From Notospermus geniculatus (Eukaryota > Nemertea > Pilidiophora > Heteronemertea > Lineidae): a stretch of 64,000 nucleotides of DNA. How positions within the stretch are numbered: the stretch's first letter is position 1; each line of letters begins with the position of its first letter. Below the pieces are notes generated by a model. That model was not told the origin of the DNA. It did not search any database and saw only the letters and a list, made by a program, of their open reading frames with translations. Shown here piece by piece: positions 24,150 to 37,000 of the stretch. Both the position numbers and the translations under genes were made by a program. Location of the stretch: assembly GCA_002633025.1 (NCBI GenBank), contig NMRB01000054.1, positions 27,765-91,764 on the forward strand, written 5' to 3'.

Positions 24150-24345
24150 ATAGGTCCACACACCTAACTCACTTGGATTTCGACAAATTCCTAAAGAAGA
24201 AAAGCTGGCGTGTTTCGCACCTCCTTTTCACTCGACTGGAAACTTAAACGTTTTTCCTCCTTTACTTGCAGAATGGACTAAAATCCCTGGCATCTTCTGA
24301 TCTGAATCGACCACAGCGCATCAAGTTGTCTTCTAAAGCATCAGG

Positions 24346-26116
24346 ATGGCAGAAAAGCAGACGAAAATAGATGACGGGTGTGTCGAAATGGTGGAAGTAA
24401 ATGACGACCGAAACGGCTTCACGTCGGGACAGAATGGCAATGGTGACGTCACTACTGACGCTGCGGCAAACGGAAGATCAGGAGGATTCAAGGGGGTGCG
24501 AATCAAGCCCGGGCAAGAGGAACAACTCTGGCATCAAAAAGAGGAGCTGAAGGCGCCCAAACCCGAGACAGACGACCTTGTGAGAATAAAGAAGAGGAAA
24601 CTGGTTAGAAGCAGACGAGCAATATTTGAGAATGGATCACGTGATGATGACGATGAGGCAAACTACGTCAGACCCAGAGAAGACACGAAGCATCATGGAT
24701 TACCAGAAGGTGTAAGTGACGGACAACAACAGGTGGATACAGAACAGTTGGAACGAAAGGCTGCTGAAGGAACTGGGTCTGATTTCAGCACAACTGCAGG
24801 AGGCCCTGGATTTGTGTCAAAGCAAGTCAGTGAAGCTAGCGAGGGTGGAAATACCGTTGACCAGAGTGAAACCGAACATCATGGGAATTGTGCTGACGAA
24901 TCGAGTCCTGAACCTGGCTCCATTGTTACAGACGTATCGCTTGAAGACAACGTAGGAAAATTTGAGGAGTTGTTGGAAGATTTTGAGGGAGTAAGAATAA
25001 CAGGCGACAAATCCGATGCTGGTTCCCTGGAGAAGCTTGAGGAGGGTGCTTGCGATGGCCAACCAGATGGACACGCGGGTTGTCCGAATGGGAAGTGTTG
25101 GGACAAAGAAGGGACTGGTGTCGATAAGAAATCAGTTACTGGCGAGGAAGATGGCGTGAAACGGAGCCAGGCAGGACGTGGATTCAATTAATCAGGCTCC
25201 GTCAGAAGTGGGAATTGTCGGAAACAGTGGATCGGTGAAGTTGGAGGGTCATCATGATGAGACTAGTGGGGAGGACAAACCCGAGGTAAAAGAGACAAGT
25301 GAAATCACTACCAAAGAGGAGACGAAGGAGACGTCAAAAACGACAACAACGGATGAGAAGGTCTCCAAGGAGTTTGCGGCCGATGAGCTTGCTGAGGGGC
25401 GGCCGAGGATCGAGAAAACTCACGTCGTTAAAACGGAGGACAGAAAGGAGAAGGTTAAGAAGGTGAGGCGTGAGGAGAGCAGGGAGAGAATGTCTGATAC
25501 TGAGAGAGAGGTGACCAAGACGAGATCCACTGAAGACATCAGGGACGTCCATAAGGTGACTGAGCAGGAGCATCGGCGAGAATCCTCCAGGCCAAGACAG
25601 AGGTCGTCTGATGAGCAAGATGTCGGAGAATGTGTTGACATGTCGTCCGTGGTAGATGAGGCCAGGACAGCGAACAGGGACGAGTCTGATGAAGAAGGCG
25701 TTAGACGACGTGATGATATCCCACCCACGGCTATCGTCATAGCCGATGAAGGGCAATATCAAGAAGTAGAGGCCACAACTGATGTTACACTAGAGAATGA
25801 TGTATCAACAGATGATGAGCGTCAGCAAGAAGAAGAGGCCACAAGTAGGCCTACATCTGCTGAACCAGCTACTGACGTCACAGCTTTTGATGAGCGAGAG
25901 CAAGAAGCAGAGGCCACAGCTGATGATAAACCAGAGGCTGATGTCACAAGTGATGATGAGCGACAGCAAGAACTAGAGGCCGCAGCTGATGATAAACCAG
26001 AGGCTGATGTCACAACTGATGATGAGCGACAGCAAGAAGTAGAGGCCACAGCGGATGATAAACACGAATATGATGTCACAGCCGAACGAGAGCCAGAAGC
26101 AGAGGCCACAATGTGA
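24346..26116 (+). pseudogene. Truncated, frameshifted 5' copy of the giant acidic repeat gene
   Basis: After a 5' intron acceptor (exon begins 24,272) the ATG at 24,346 opens a frame nearly identical to residues 1 onward of the full gene at 31,052. One extra A near 25,160 (GTGAAACGG against GTGAACGG in the full copy) shifts the frame and ends it at 25,191; the original frame continues from about 25,178 to 26,116. At 26,110, inside the 66-bp repeat array, homology stops and an ATG-TGA follows. Against the full copy there are scattered amino-acid changes in the first 110 residues. It is either a partial tandem duplicate or an alternative haplotype misplaced in the assembly. If real it is a broken gene; if an artefact the frameshift may be a base-call error. 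Confidence 0.8.
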
Positions 26117-26848
26117 CAGAGCACATGGTCCCTAGGCAAAATTTGACTGCCTGGAATAGTGTCTATCATTATCCGTTTCCCCAAAGTTTAAAAACTGAAG
26201 GTTTTCAAAGGTTGACTGAACTTTAGAAATTCTAATCTGGATTGTAGGTGTAGGCCTACCTGGGTCAAACTGTGCACCCCCCCCCCGCCCAGCGCATTCA
26301 GTATGGATGTGTTTTTTTCCATCCCAGACTATGATGTTGGTTTTGGACTTTTTACATAATAACTAAATGATATGTTACATCAGTACTCATTCAATTTCTA
26401 CCTTTTGGACACAAAATTAAGTCCAACATTCATGAATTGCAATTTTGTTGCATTTTCGTGTCTGGTTTTATACCCATTATTCAAGATGAAATAAGGAATA
26501 AATTATTAGTAGAAAACAGGTAACTCTGTCTCTGATCTTTTAGCCTGTTAACTGTAGAACACAACGCAAAAAAACAGGTTACATTTGGACAAATATCAAA
26601 TGAATTATGCTCATTTTACTGAAAGACGTCTGTTTTGAGAAAACGGCAAAAACGTTTCTTAATTCTAATGGTTTTTCTATTAATACGAGCATGAAAATGT
26701 GGTGTTTTACAGAAAAATAAACAACCTGGCTAAGTTTGCATGATGTTTTCAGGTGCAGCTAATGTACCTACATGACATATGAAAAAATAAAAAAATCGGT
26801 ATTTTTGACCATGCAACGCAAAAATGGACCAGCTCATGACGCGTGACC
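26117..26848. other. Unique junction sequence between the two R3 copies
   Basis: About 730 bp of AT-rich sequence with a poly-C run near 26,280 and no N. It matches neither copy of R3 that I could see and contains no supported gene. Its continuity argues that the junction was at least locally sequenced through. Confidence 0.5.
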
Positions 26849-26971
26849 ACAATTGATTTATTTACAACTTAGAACTGTTATTTCAGTACATGTATTAGAA
26901 TAAACCAAAGTTACAGTTCTACTCTTCTGTTCTTCAAAGTTATAAACCAGGGGTCAATCAAAGATACTCAC

Positions 26972-28379
26972 TTCCAGGACTAAGATCATGGATGTCGTCT
27001 AAAACAGAGAATGACTGATAAAGAGAAATCAAAGCAACATTCTTTTATTGCATGGTAGGCCTACTACTTGTACTTTTTTATTTTCTGTCATGACACATCT
27101 GCCTGCACTCTGTGGAGATGTAGGACACATGTCAACATCAAGATGAGGGATGAGAACAAGCAGCACATGCCCAGCCAAGCATCCCGCTGATGTCCCCCCC
27201 CCCCCCACATCTGCATCCCGTGGTGGCTGTGGGTGTGATGCACATTAGGCCACTGAAACTAGATTATAAGGTTCTCGTCAACCAATTTCCAAAAATCAGT
27301 GAGGGAATTTCGTCAACTTTCATCTTTCATCCACCACGTGCCATGACAATCAGACAATAGTGTTCAGAACGAGGCTTCTGCCCTCTGACACATCGTCAGA
27401 AAATCGATATCAACAACCCGGATACCACAGAACCATATCATGCACACTGAATGCATGCCCAGGATCTGGTAAACAACACCTGGAAGTGAGGTAGGCGGGA
27501 TTCCCCGAGCAAGCTCGATCACGGCAGACGGCTTTTCACTCACCCAGACGCCGCGCGCTGGAGAGTCGATGTAAAGATCGTCGGCAAGGAGATAAGAATT
27601 TTTGGCGCGGATTTTTTATAAAAGATGAACGATGAACTTTTTTGATGCGGAGCCAAAATCGCATGCGGGCGGTGACGAGAACCTTATCATCTAGTTTCAG
27701 TGGCCTTATGGGAATTCGGCATTTTTGCAATATCCCCCACCATCAACACTGTTCCTAACCCTAACAATAGCCCTAAGACTGTTCTTGACCCTAACAATAG
27801 CCCTTAACACTGACCCTGTGGTGGGGGATTAGGCCTAGCCTATGCAGTTAGCCTAGGCCAGCCAGGAATTCTTCTGGTCAAAATGGTCAGCCTGGGTGAT
27901 TTTAAAGTTGTTTGTAAACACCAGTGTTAACATCATCATGATCATGGTTAACACCAACTTAAAAACAGTGGGAATCCAACCAATCCAATATGATGATGAT
28001 GTCAACACTCCCTCTGGTCCAATGACATGAACGATTTACAAAGAGGCCCTAGGCCTATGCTGTGTTGCCGACATGGCCAGATGGCTGATGACATGGAATG
28101 GTGAATGGATGAGGTTGCGCTGAACAACAACAAAACACCGTCCCAGATGACCTCATTTTTCCCAGGCCATGCGTGCACTGTACATTGTCTGTACAAATGT
28201 ACACAATACTCACTCTTGACGTCAGACGCTGAGGATTCTGTGATTTCAGCCATCCCTCGCATCCCTGGCCTTGAGATCGCAGTGGTCTGTCTCTGCGCAA
28301 TCAAAGGGCCTGAAATCCCTCTATTTGCCACTCTGACACCAGTGGCAGTCCTAAGCAAGGCATCCCGTGCTGCAAACAT
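26972..28379 (-). pseudogene. FAM162: Duplicate FAM162 exons 1' and 2' without exons 3 and 4
   Basis: Exon 1' (28,379-28,214) encodes the same 55-residue leader as exon 1. Exon 2' (26,998-26,972) is 27 nt, encoding NDIHDLSPG. Both keep intact splice sites. No exon 3 or 4 follows before the truncated giant-gene copy, so this copy cannot make a complete protein by itself unless it splices across to 14,893 and 13,627. An alternative haplotype is the simplest explanation. Confidence 0.8.
27246..27708. mobile_element. Inverted-repeat element, ~460 bp, ends about 35 bp
   Basis: The left end GGCCACTGAAACTAGAT continues through TATAAGGTTCTCGTCA, and the right end is its inverse with one or two differences. 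It is flanked by TA/TTA and is present only in R3 copy 2. Confidence 0.7.
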
Positions 28380-29381
28380 TTTGCTGAAGCGCGTTTGAAA
28401 GCGGGAATTCGACTGTTTATCCTGACAAAATGCATGAAATGATTGAGGACAATTTGCGATAGTGGCGCCACCAACGGTGACGCCTGTAACTAAACACCAG
28501 ACAGAATAATTCCGGTAGATGGCAGCAGCAGGCGGTCCCGCCCAACGCGAATTTTCGTTTGTCTTCGTGGTTGTGACGAGGCATTCTGCAGGCGTTGGGA
28601 GTAACAATCACGACATTTTATTTGAGCAGTTTACAAAAAACATATATTTGAGCAGTTTACAAAAAACATTGTCAACATGAACATGAGCCATGTTGGATGA
28701 ACCTTCATATCGCTGTGAAGCATGTACCAGGCCTACTACTTAGGCTATTACTAGTCTAAGGCCTACTAAACATGATTTAAAAAACCTATGGCCTAAACGA
28801 CCAATGTTACATTCCTTCAGCGTCCAAGCCATTCTACGTGGCGGTAATTTTACACTCAAATATATGATTTGTATTCATGGGATGAATGAAGGGACTGAAT
28901 TGTCCATGGTCCTGAAGCGCTTGTTTAGCGCTTTTGCCACAGTGACGCACCCCGCCGACGGATCATGTGTTCCGGAAACGGACGATTTGAAGAAAAAAGG
29001 TTATGAGACATTAGAGCAGCACATAGGTGGCTAGTTGTTCATATACAACACTGTGACATAAAACCTAATGATAGCCATACGAATTGGCCAGGCATCTCTT
29101 GTCTTCATGGTATTTCTGACGATAATTAGTCGGATTTCACCAGACCACGCAGGTACAAGTTCATGCGAGCTGGGAACATCAAATAAAAGGCCTAAGTGCC
29201 ATAAGCATGTTAAAAACTTGCCAAATCAACATATCAGGGTGAGGTATGTTGTTCTTACTAATATGTGACGGATGCGCACTGGAGAAATGTGCTGGAAGGG
29301 AACATCGTAAATTCATTGGTCTGTTGTGTCAACATCCATGATTTAAATAACCTCTGCCACTCCATTCTTGGTTTTCATAGC

Positions 29382-29563
29382 AGTATATAGGCTCTGAAGG
29401 GGGTCAGATGGAAGACTAGAAAATCGCTACTGCGGTGGTCAAAACACTAAAATTTTAGCACTTTTTCAAGGAAACTTGAAAAAGTGCTAAAATTTTAGTG
29501 TTTTGACCACCGCAGTAGCGATTTTCTAGTCTTCCATCTGACCCCCTTCAGAGCCTATATACT
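29382..29563. mobile_element. Perfect 89-bp inverted-repeat hairpin element with 6-bp target duplication
   Basis: The arms 29,382-29,470 and 29,475-29,563 are exact reverse complements separated by the loop GAAA. The element begins AGTATATAGG and is flanked on both sides by CATAGC. R3 copy 1 has a single related site (CGTAGC, near 22,740) and no insertion. No protein is encoded. It is a foldback-type insertion of unknown class. Confidence 0.9.
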
Positions 29564-29658
29564 CATAGCCCCAGGCAAGAATTATGCGTAATTTGGTTTC
29601 CAAGAGAAGCCCCTCCCCGCACATCCATTTTGCATGTTTTGGGGGATTCGGAAACAGT

Positions 29659-29996
29659 CAAGCCTACATTTGTCTAAATCTGAGACAGTCATGCCTACAT
29701 TTGTCTAAATCTGAGACAGTCATGCCTATATTTGTCTAAATCTGAGACAGTCATGCCTACATTTGTCTAAATCTGAGACAGTCATGCCTACATTTGTCAA
29801 AATGTGAGACAGTCATGCCTACATTTCTCTAAATCTGAGACAGTCATGCCAACATTTGTCTAAATCTGAGACAGTCATGCCTACATTTCTCTAAATCTGA
29901 GACAGTCATGCCTACATTTCTCTAAATCTGAGACAGTCATGCCTACATTTCTCTAAATCTGAGACAGTCAAGCCTACATTTCTCTAAATCTGAGAC
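29659..29996. repeat. 31-bp minisatellite, eleven units
   Basis: The unit is about CATGCCTACATTTGTCTAAA followed by TCTGAGACAGT, with substitutions such as TTTCTC for TTTGTC. Copy 1 has only two units. Confidence 0.9.
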
Positions 29997-31051
29997 GCGA
30001 TGAGCAGAAGACCATTCCAGTGAGAGCAGACGACAACGCACTTTGGGCGAATCACCAACTCGCTTTTAAAATGGCGGCATAGGACTAAGTGCAATCACTT
30101 CGAAAGTCACGGCTATACCTTGGTACCGGCGGTGAATTTTCGAAAAAGGTTACTTTCAGCATCGTATAGGCCGGGCGTCTGGGTTACTCTCACGACCAGA
30201 CTTGGCCTTTAAGAGTCCTCTTGAAAATACATCTGATAAAAAAGTGCACCACAGTGACATCCCATGGGAACCGGGAGCTTGTTATGATTTGATAACCATG
30301 TCGTCCCCTGTCGCATACCGGAGATGAAGAATTTTGTATGTCTACGCCCGCGCGAAACTCAAACATCATATTGCCACGGCCTGGGGGTAAATAAATACGA
30401 TTAAAAGGATCACTAAGTATTCATTGCAGTGATTACTTCTCACTCTGGTCAGATTAGGGTGTGGACGGCAGAATTTCGCTGTCCAGGATTTTCGATTTTG
30501 TGGATTATCATTTCACAAAAGATTTTTAGAGGTAAGTTTCAATTTCATCATCATTTCTATTTTGAAAGACAAATCACAAATAATTTTGGATTATCGGTGT
30601 AGGGTCAGGTAGGACAATGATAATTTACGTAATTGTTAACATTTCCTATTACTTTGGATGTGCTGGTTTAAAAGTGAGTCAAAGCATGTGTAGAGTACGA
30701 TAGATATTAGCCTTCTTTAGTTACTCCGGTCTGGCAAATATCGTGTAGGCCCTTGAAAACAAAATAGGCCAACACAACTTTATCCATATCAACACGAAAT
30801 TAGCTTTCACATAAAGAGACGTTTTCGTTACCAAGACAATTTTTCCTGGGAATAGTTTTCATAGGTCCACACAGCTAACTTGGATTTCGACAGATTCCTA
30901 AAGAAGAAAAGCTGGCGTGTTTCGCACCTCCTTTTCACTCGACTGGAAACTTAAACGTTTTTCCTCCTTTACTTGCAGAATGGACTAAATCCCTGACATC
31001 TTCTGATCTGAATCGACCACAGCGCATCAAATTGTCTTCTAAAGCATCAGG

Positions 31052-34000
31052 ATGGCAGAAAAGCAGACGAAAATAGATGAGGGGTGTGTCGAAATGGTGG
31101 AAGTAGATGACGACCGAAACGGCTTCACGTCGGGACAGAATGGCAATGGTGACGTCACTACTGACGCTGCGGCAAACGGAGGATCAGGAGGATTCAAGGG
31201 GGTGCGAATCAACCCCGGACAAGAGGAACAACTCTGGCATCAACAAGAGGAGCTGAAGGCGCCCGAACCTGCGACAGACGACATTGTGAGAATAAAGAAG
31301 AGGAAACTGGTTAGAAGCAGACGAGCGTTATTTGAGAATGGATCACGTGATGATGACGATGAGGCAAACTACGTCAGACCCAGAGAAGACAGGAAGCATC
31401 ATGGATTACCAGAAGGTGTAAGTGACGGACAACAACAGGTGGATACAGAACAGTTGGAACGAAAGGCTGCTGAAGGAACTGGGTATGATTTCAGCACAAC
31501 TGCAGCAGGCCCTGGATTTGTGTCAAAGCAAGTCAGTGAAGCTAGCGAGGGTGGAAATACCGTTGACCAGAGTGAAACCGAACATCATGGGGATTGTGTT
31601 GACGAATCGAGTCTTGATCCTGGCGCTATTGTTACAGACGTATCGCTTGAACACAACATAGGAAAATTTGAGGAGTTGTTGGAAGATTTTGAGGGAGGAA
31701 GAATAACAGGCGACAAATCCGATGGTGGTTCCCTGGAGAAGCTTGAGGAGGGTGCTTGCGATGGCCAACCAGATGGACACGCGGGTTGTCCGAATGGGAA
31801 GTGTTGGGACAAAGAAGGGACTGGTGTCGATAAGAAATCAGTTACTGGCGAGGAAGATGGCGTGAACGGAGCCAGGCAGGACGTGGATTCAATTAATCAG
31901 GCTTCGTCAGAAGTGGGAATTGTCGGAAACAGTGGATCGGTGAAGTTGGAGGGTCATCATGATGAGACTAGTGGGGAGGACAAACCCAAGGTAAAAGAGA
32001 CAAGTGAAGTCACTACCAAAGAGGAGACGAAGGAGACGACAAAAACGACAACAACGGATGAGAAGGTCTCCAAGGAGTTTGCGGCCGATGAGCTTGCTGA
32101 GGGGCGGCTGAGGATCGAGAAAACTCACGTCGTTAAAACGGAGGACAGAAAGGAGAAGGTAAAGAAGGTGAGGCGTGAAGAGAGCAGGGAGAGAATGTCT
32201 GATACTGAGAGAGAGGTGACCAAGACGAGATCCACTGAAGACATCAGGGACGTCCATAAGGTGACTGAGCAGGAGCATCGGCGAGAATCCTCCAGGCCAA
32301 GACAGAGGTCGTCTGGTGAGCAAGATGTCGGAGAATGTGTTGACATGTCGTCCGTGGTAGATGAGGCCAGGACAGCGAACAGGGACGAGTCTGATGAAGA
32401 AGGCGTTAGACGACGTGATGATATCCCACCCACGGCTATCGTCATAGCCGATGAAGGGCAATATCAAGAAGTAGAGGCCACAACTGATGTTACACTAGAG
32501 AATGATGTATCAACAGATGATGAGCGTCAGCAAGAAGAAGAGGCCACAAGTAGGCCTACATCTGCTGAACCAGCTACTGACGTCACAGCTTTTGATGAGC
32601 GAGAGCAAGAAGCAGAGGCCACAGCTGATGATAAACCAGAGGCTGATGTCACAAGTGATGATGAGCGACAGCAAGAACTAGAGGCCGCAGCTGATGATAA
32701 ACCAGAGGCTGATGTCACAACTGATGATGAGCGACAGCAAGAAGTAGAGGCCACAGCGGATGATAAACACGAATATGATGTCACAGCCGAACGAGAGCCA
32801 GAAGCAGAGGCCACAGCTGATGATAAGCCAGATACTGATATCACAGCTGATTATAAGCGACAGCAAGAAGCAGAGGCCACAGCCGATAGTAAACCAGAGG
32901 CTGAGGTCATAGCTGATGATGAGCGACAGCAAGAAGCAGAGGCCACAGCTGATGATAAACCAGAGACTGATATCACTGCTGATGGTGAGCAACAGCAAGA
33001 AGTAGAGGACACAGTTGATGATAAACCAGAGACTGATGTCATAGTTGATGAAGAGCGACAGCAAGAACTAGAGGCCAAAGCTGATGATAAACCAGAGGCT
33101 GATGTCACAACTGATGATGAGCGACAGCAAGAACTAGAGGCCACTGCAGCTGATGATAAACCAGAGACTAATGTCACAACTGATGATGAGCGACAGCAAG
33201 AAGAGGCCACTGCAGCTGATGATAAACAAGAGACTAATGTCACAACTAATGATGAGCGACAGCAAGAACTAGAGGCCACTGCAGCTGATGATAAACCAGA
33301 GACTAATGTCACAACTGATGATGAGCGACAGCAAGCGGCAGAGGCCACAGCGGATGATAAACAAGAATCTGATGTCACAGCCGAGCGAGAGCCAGAAGCA
33401 GAGGCCACAGCTGATGATAAGTCAGATACTGATATCACAGCTGATGATAAGCGACAGCAAGAAGGAGAGGACACAGCCGATGGTAAACCAGAGGCTGAGG
33501 TCATAGCTGATGATGAGCGACAGCAAGAAGTAGAGGCCACAGCTGATGACAAACCAGAGACTGATGTCACAGCTGAAGATGAGCGACAGCAAGAAGCAGA
33601 GGCAACAGCTGATGATAAACCAGAGACTGATGTAATAGCTGATGACGAGCGACAGCAAAAAGCAGAGGCTATAGCTGATGATAAACCAGAGGGTGATGTC
33701 ATTGCTGATAAAGAGCAACAGCAAGGAGTAGAGGCCACAGCTGATAAACCAGAGGGTGATGTCACAGCTATTGATGAGCAACAGCACGAAGCAGAGGCCG
33801 CAGCTGATGATAAACCAGAGGGTGATGTCACAATTGATGATGAGCGAGATCAAGGAGCGGCGACCACAGCTGATGATAAACCAGAGACTTTTATCACAGG
33901 TGACAATAAACAGCAACAAGACACACAGACCAAAGCTGAAATTGAGGTAGCTGCTGCTGACAAAACGGAGACTGAGGAAACTGCTGGTGATGAAACAGCG

Positions 34001-37000
34001 GCAGACACCAAAACAGAGACTGATGAGGCACTGCTGATGGACGCCAGTGCTGATATCAATCCAGAGAGAGTGACCGTCAGTGAGGACAAGCCAGATGGAG
34101 ATTTCGTGACAGAGGTCGTACTACAGATAGAGGCCAGTGCTGACTGTAAACCAGTCACAGTGTCCTTCAGTGAAGACCAGTCAGAAGTTGAGGTCATGAG
34201 CAATGAAATACTACAGAAAGAGGCCAGTGCTGATAAACCAGAGACAGTGTCCTCCGGTGGTGACGAGCCAGAAGCAAATATCACGACTGATGATACACTA
34301 CAGAAAGAGGCGAGTGCTGATGGTAAATCAAAGACCGTGGCCCTGGCTGAAGACAATCCAGATGCCAAGGTCGCATCCGATGATACACTGCACACAGAGA
34401 TCAGTGTTGTTGGTGAACCAGATGCAGTAACTCTCGGTGCTGACAAGCCAGATGGAGAGTTCGTGTGTGATGACACACAACAGACAGAGGTCAATGTTAA
34501 TGTTAAACCAGATGCAGTGACTGTCAATGTTGACAAACCAGTGACCATCACTGAAGATGCACCACAAACTGGACATGAAACTTACGCCAACGAGGAGGAA
34601 TCTTTCAATCAAGGAGCATCAGAGTCGAGTGGCATGGAGATTATAGAAATGTCATCAAATCCAATCAACGTTTACCATCACATCGAAGATGGAGTGCTCC
34701 AGGTGGAATGTGCCGTAAAGGTTGCTAATGGTCATGAGCTTCCAGAAGACTTGACATTTGAAAGATGGAGTCAAAAAGGAAAGGTGGTTATGCGGGATGC
34801 TGAATGTCAGACTGATATCGTCCTTGGTGGAGACGACTGTGAGATCGTTGTCAGAGACCCACTCACAAAGCGAGAACAGATTGATAACGGGAGTGACAAA
34901 GTAGTTAACGTCAAGGCAAGTGACACTCACCTTGATGAAGAAAATGAAATAGCTGAAGTTGAAATCCAGGCTGCAAACGCTGAGGCTGAGGTCAAAAATG
35001 AAACAGCTAGAGTTGACGCCACAGAGGCAAGAGCTGATGTCGAGGTCAAAGATGATGTTGCAGCTGATGCTAAGACCGAAGATGAAACAGCCGTTGCTAA
35101 TATTGAGGTCGAAATAGATGGGGCGGGTGCTAACGTTGAGGTCGAAGATGAAACAGCTGAAGTTGATGTTGAGTCCAAAGATGACAGAGTTGACGTTGAG
35201 GTCAAAGATGATGAGACAGCTGTTGAGTCCAAAGATAAAACAGCTGACCCTGAGTTCAAAGATGAAACGGCTGAAGCTGATATTGAGTCCAACGATGTTA
35301 TAGCTGACGTTGAGGTCAATGATGATACAGTTGACGGTGAAGTTAAAGACGAGACAGTTGAAGCTGATGTTGAGCCCAAATATGAAATAGCTGACGTTGA
35401 GGTCGAGGATGAAGCAGCTGACTTCGAGGTCGAAAATGGAACAGAACCTGATGAGGACAAAGAGGAACGGGTTGGAAATGAGATCCTAGACAAAATAACT
35501 GACGGAGAGGCAGCTGAAGCTGAGGCCAAAGACGAAGTGATCGAAGATAAAACATGTAATGAAGATAGTTCTGACATCGAGACTCTGCAAGATGCCGAGT
35601 CCGAGGATGAGGTCTTGAAAAATGACGGAGCTGATGTCGGGTCCGTTGAGGTTGCTGCAGACGACGTCTTCTTGGGAAATGAGGAGAATGCGGTAACAGA
35701 GAAGAAAGAGGTTCGGCGAATAAGTACCACTGAGGAAATGAAAGAAGTCACTACAGTCATATCAAAGGGAGAGAGGAAGGAGACGATTTCGAATGGGGAA
35801 GGGGTGAGAGAGATACGCACCGTGTCGGAAATAGAAGAGACAAAGGAACGGTCTAAAGTGGTCAGACGAGAGGAAACCACACACTCGACTGATAATGGTG
35901 AATTGGTAACTGAGACTACCAGTGTTTCTAGCATGGAAGAAAGTGCTGATAATGTGAGGAAGAGCTCTACTGAGGAAAGTATGGAAAAGGTTATCGACCA
36001 GGAAACCATGATTGAAACAACGAGGTCGAAGTCAAATGAGGAACTGAATGAGAATTCCAGGGTGGTTGAGGAGGATCTCTCCCGTGAGGTCCATAGGATT
36101 GTTTCAAGGTCGACTGTGGTTGATACTGAGGGGAAGGAAGAAAGCCAGGGGTTGTCAGTCATGTTGGATGAAGGACAGTCTGATGAGGAGACGTCTGAAA
36201 GTAGTGGTGAGGCAGGAAAGATGAAAGAGTCTTCGATGGATGTGGACACTCCCGATATTGAAGTCCCTGGACAGGAAATCTTCGACGCTGATGACCAGTC
36301 CGAGGCAAAAAAGGAGATGGTGTCAGAGGAAACGACTGTGGCCGATGAAGGGGCTGTTGGAAGCGATACACGAGCCGCTGAGGCCGTCACAGAGCACATC
36401 GCTGAGGCTGGTGAAGGAACAGGTGCAGAGGATACAATTGAGGCCATCGCAGAGGACATCACTGAGGTTGATGAAAAGGCTGTTGCAGAAGATACAACTG
36501 AGGCCGTCACAGAGGACATCAACGAGGTTGATAAAGAGGCTGTTGCAGAAGATACAACTGAGGAGGTCGTCACAGAGGACATCCCTGTGGCTGATAAAGA
36601 GGCTGTTACAGAGGACACAACTGAGGCCATCATAGAGGACATCACTGAGCCTGAGAAAGGGTCTATTGCAGAGGAAACAACTGAGGCCATCACAGAGGAC
36701 ATTACTGTGGCTGATAAAGAGGCTGTTACAGAGGATACAACTGATACCATCACAGAGGACATCACTGATCCTGAGAAAGGGGCTGTTGCAGTGGAAATAA
36801 CGGTCACAGAGGACATTACTGAGGCTGATAAAGGGGCCGTTGCAGAGGATACAACTGAGGCCATCACACAGGAATTCACTGAAGCTGATAAAGGGGCTGT
36901 TGCAGAGGAAACAACTGAGGCCATCACAGAGGATATCACTGAGGCTGATAAAGGGACAGTTGCAGGGGATACAACTGAGGCTGTCACACGGGACTTCATT

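Larger units (their letters stand above)
20795..26110. repeat. Large direct repeat R3, copy 1
   Basis: This unit contains FAM162 exons 2 and 1, the divergent promoter region, and the 5' exon, intron and first part of the giant repeat gene. It matches 26,849-32,815 with a few percent substitutions plus indels caused by small elements and a minisatellite. It breaks off inside a tandem repeat of the giant gene. Confidence 0.9.
28380..30531. promoter_or_regulatory. Divergent promoter region, copy 2, including the giant gene's 5' non-coding exon
   Basis: Equivalent to 21,773-23,450. The 5' non-coding exon ends at 30,531 with the gtaagt donor, and the intron runs to an acceptor at 30,977-30,978. 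The region is enlarged by the hairpin element and the minisatellite. Confidence 0.45.
26849..32815. repeat. Large direct repeat R3, copy 2
   Basis: This is the partner of 20,795-26,110. It carries FAM162 exons 2' and 1', the divergent promoter and the start of the intact giant gene. It has a 460-bp inverted-repeat element, a perfect hairpin element and an expanded minisatellite absent from copy 1. It lacks the 23,788-24,149 MITE. Confidence 0.9.

Noticed and set aside
27536-27730. Basic 64-codon minus-strand frame
   Set aside because: It lies within the right half of the 27,246-27,708 inverted-repeat element and resembles no transposase.
29659-29996. CRISPR-like array
   Set aside because: The 31-bp units are contiguous with no spacers; it is a minisatellite in animal DNA.
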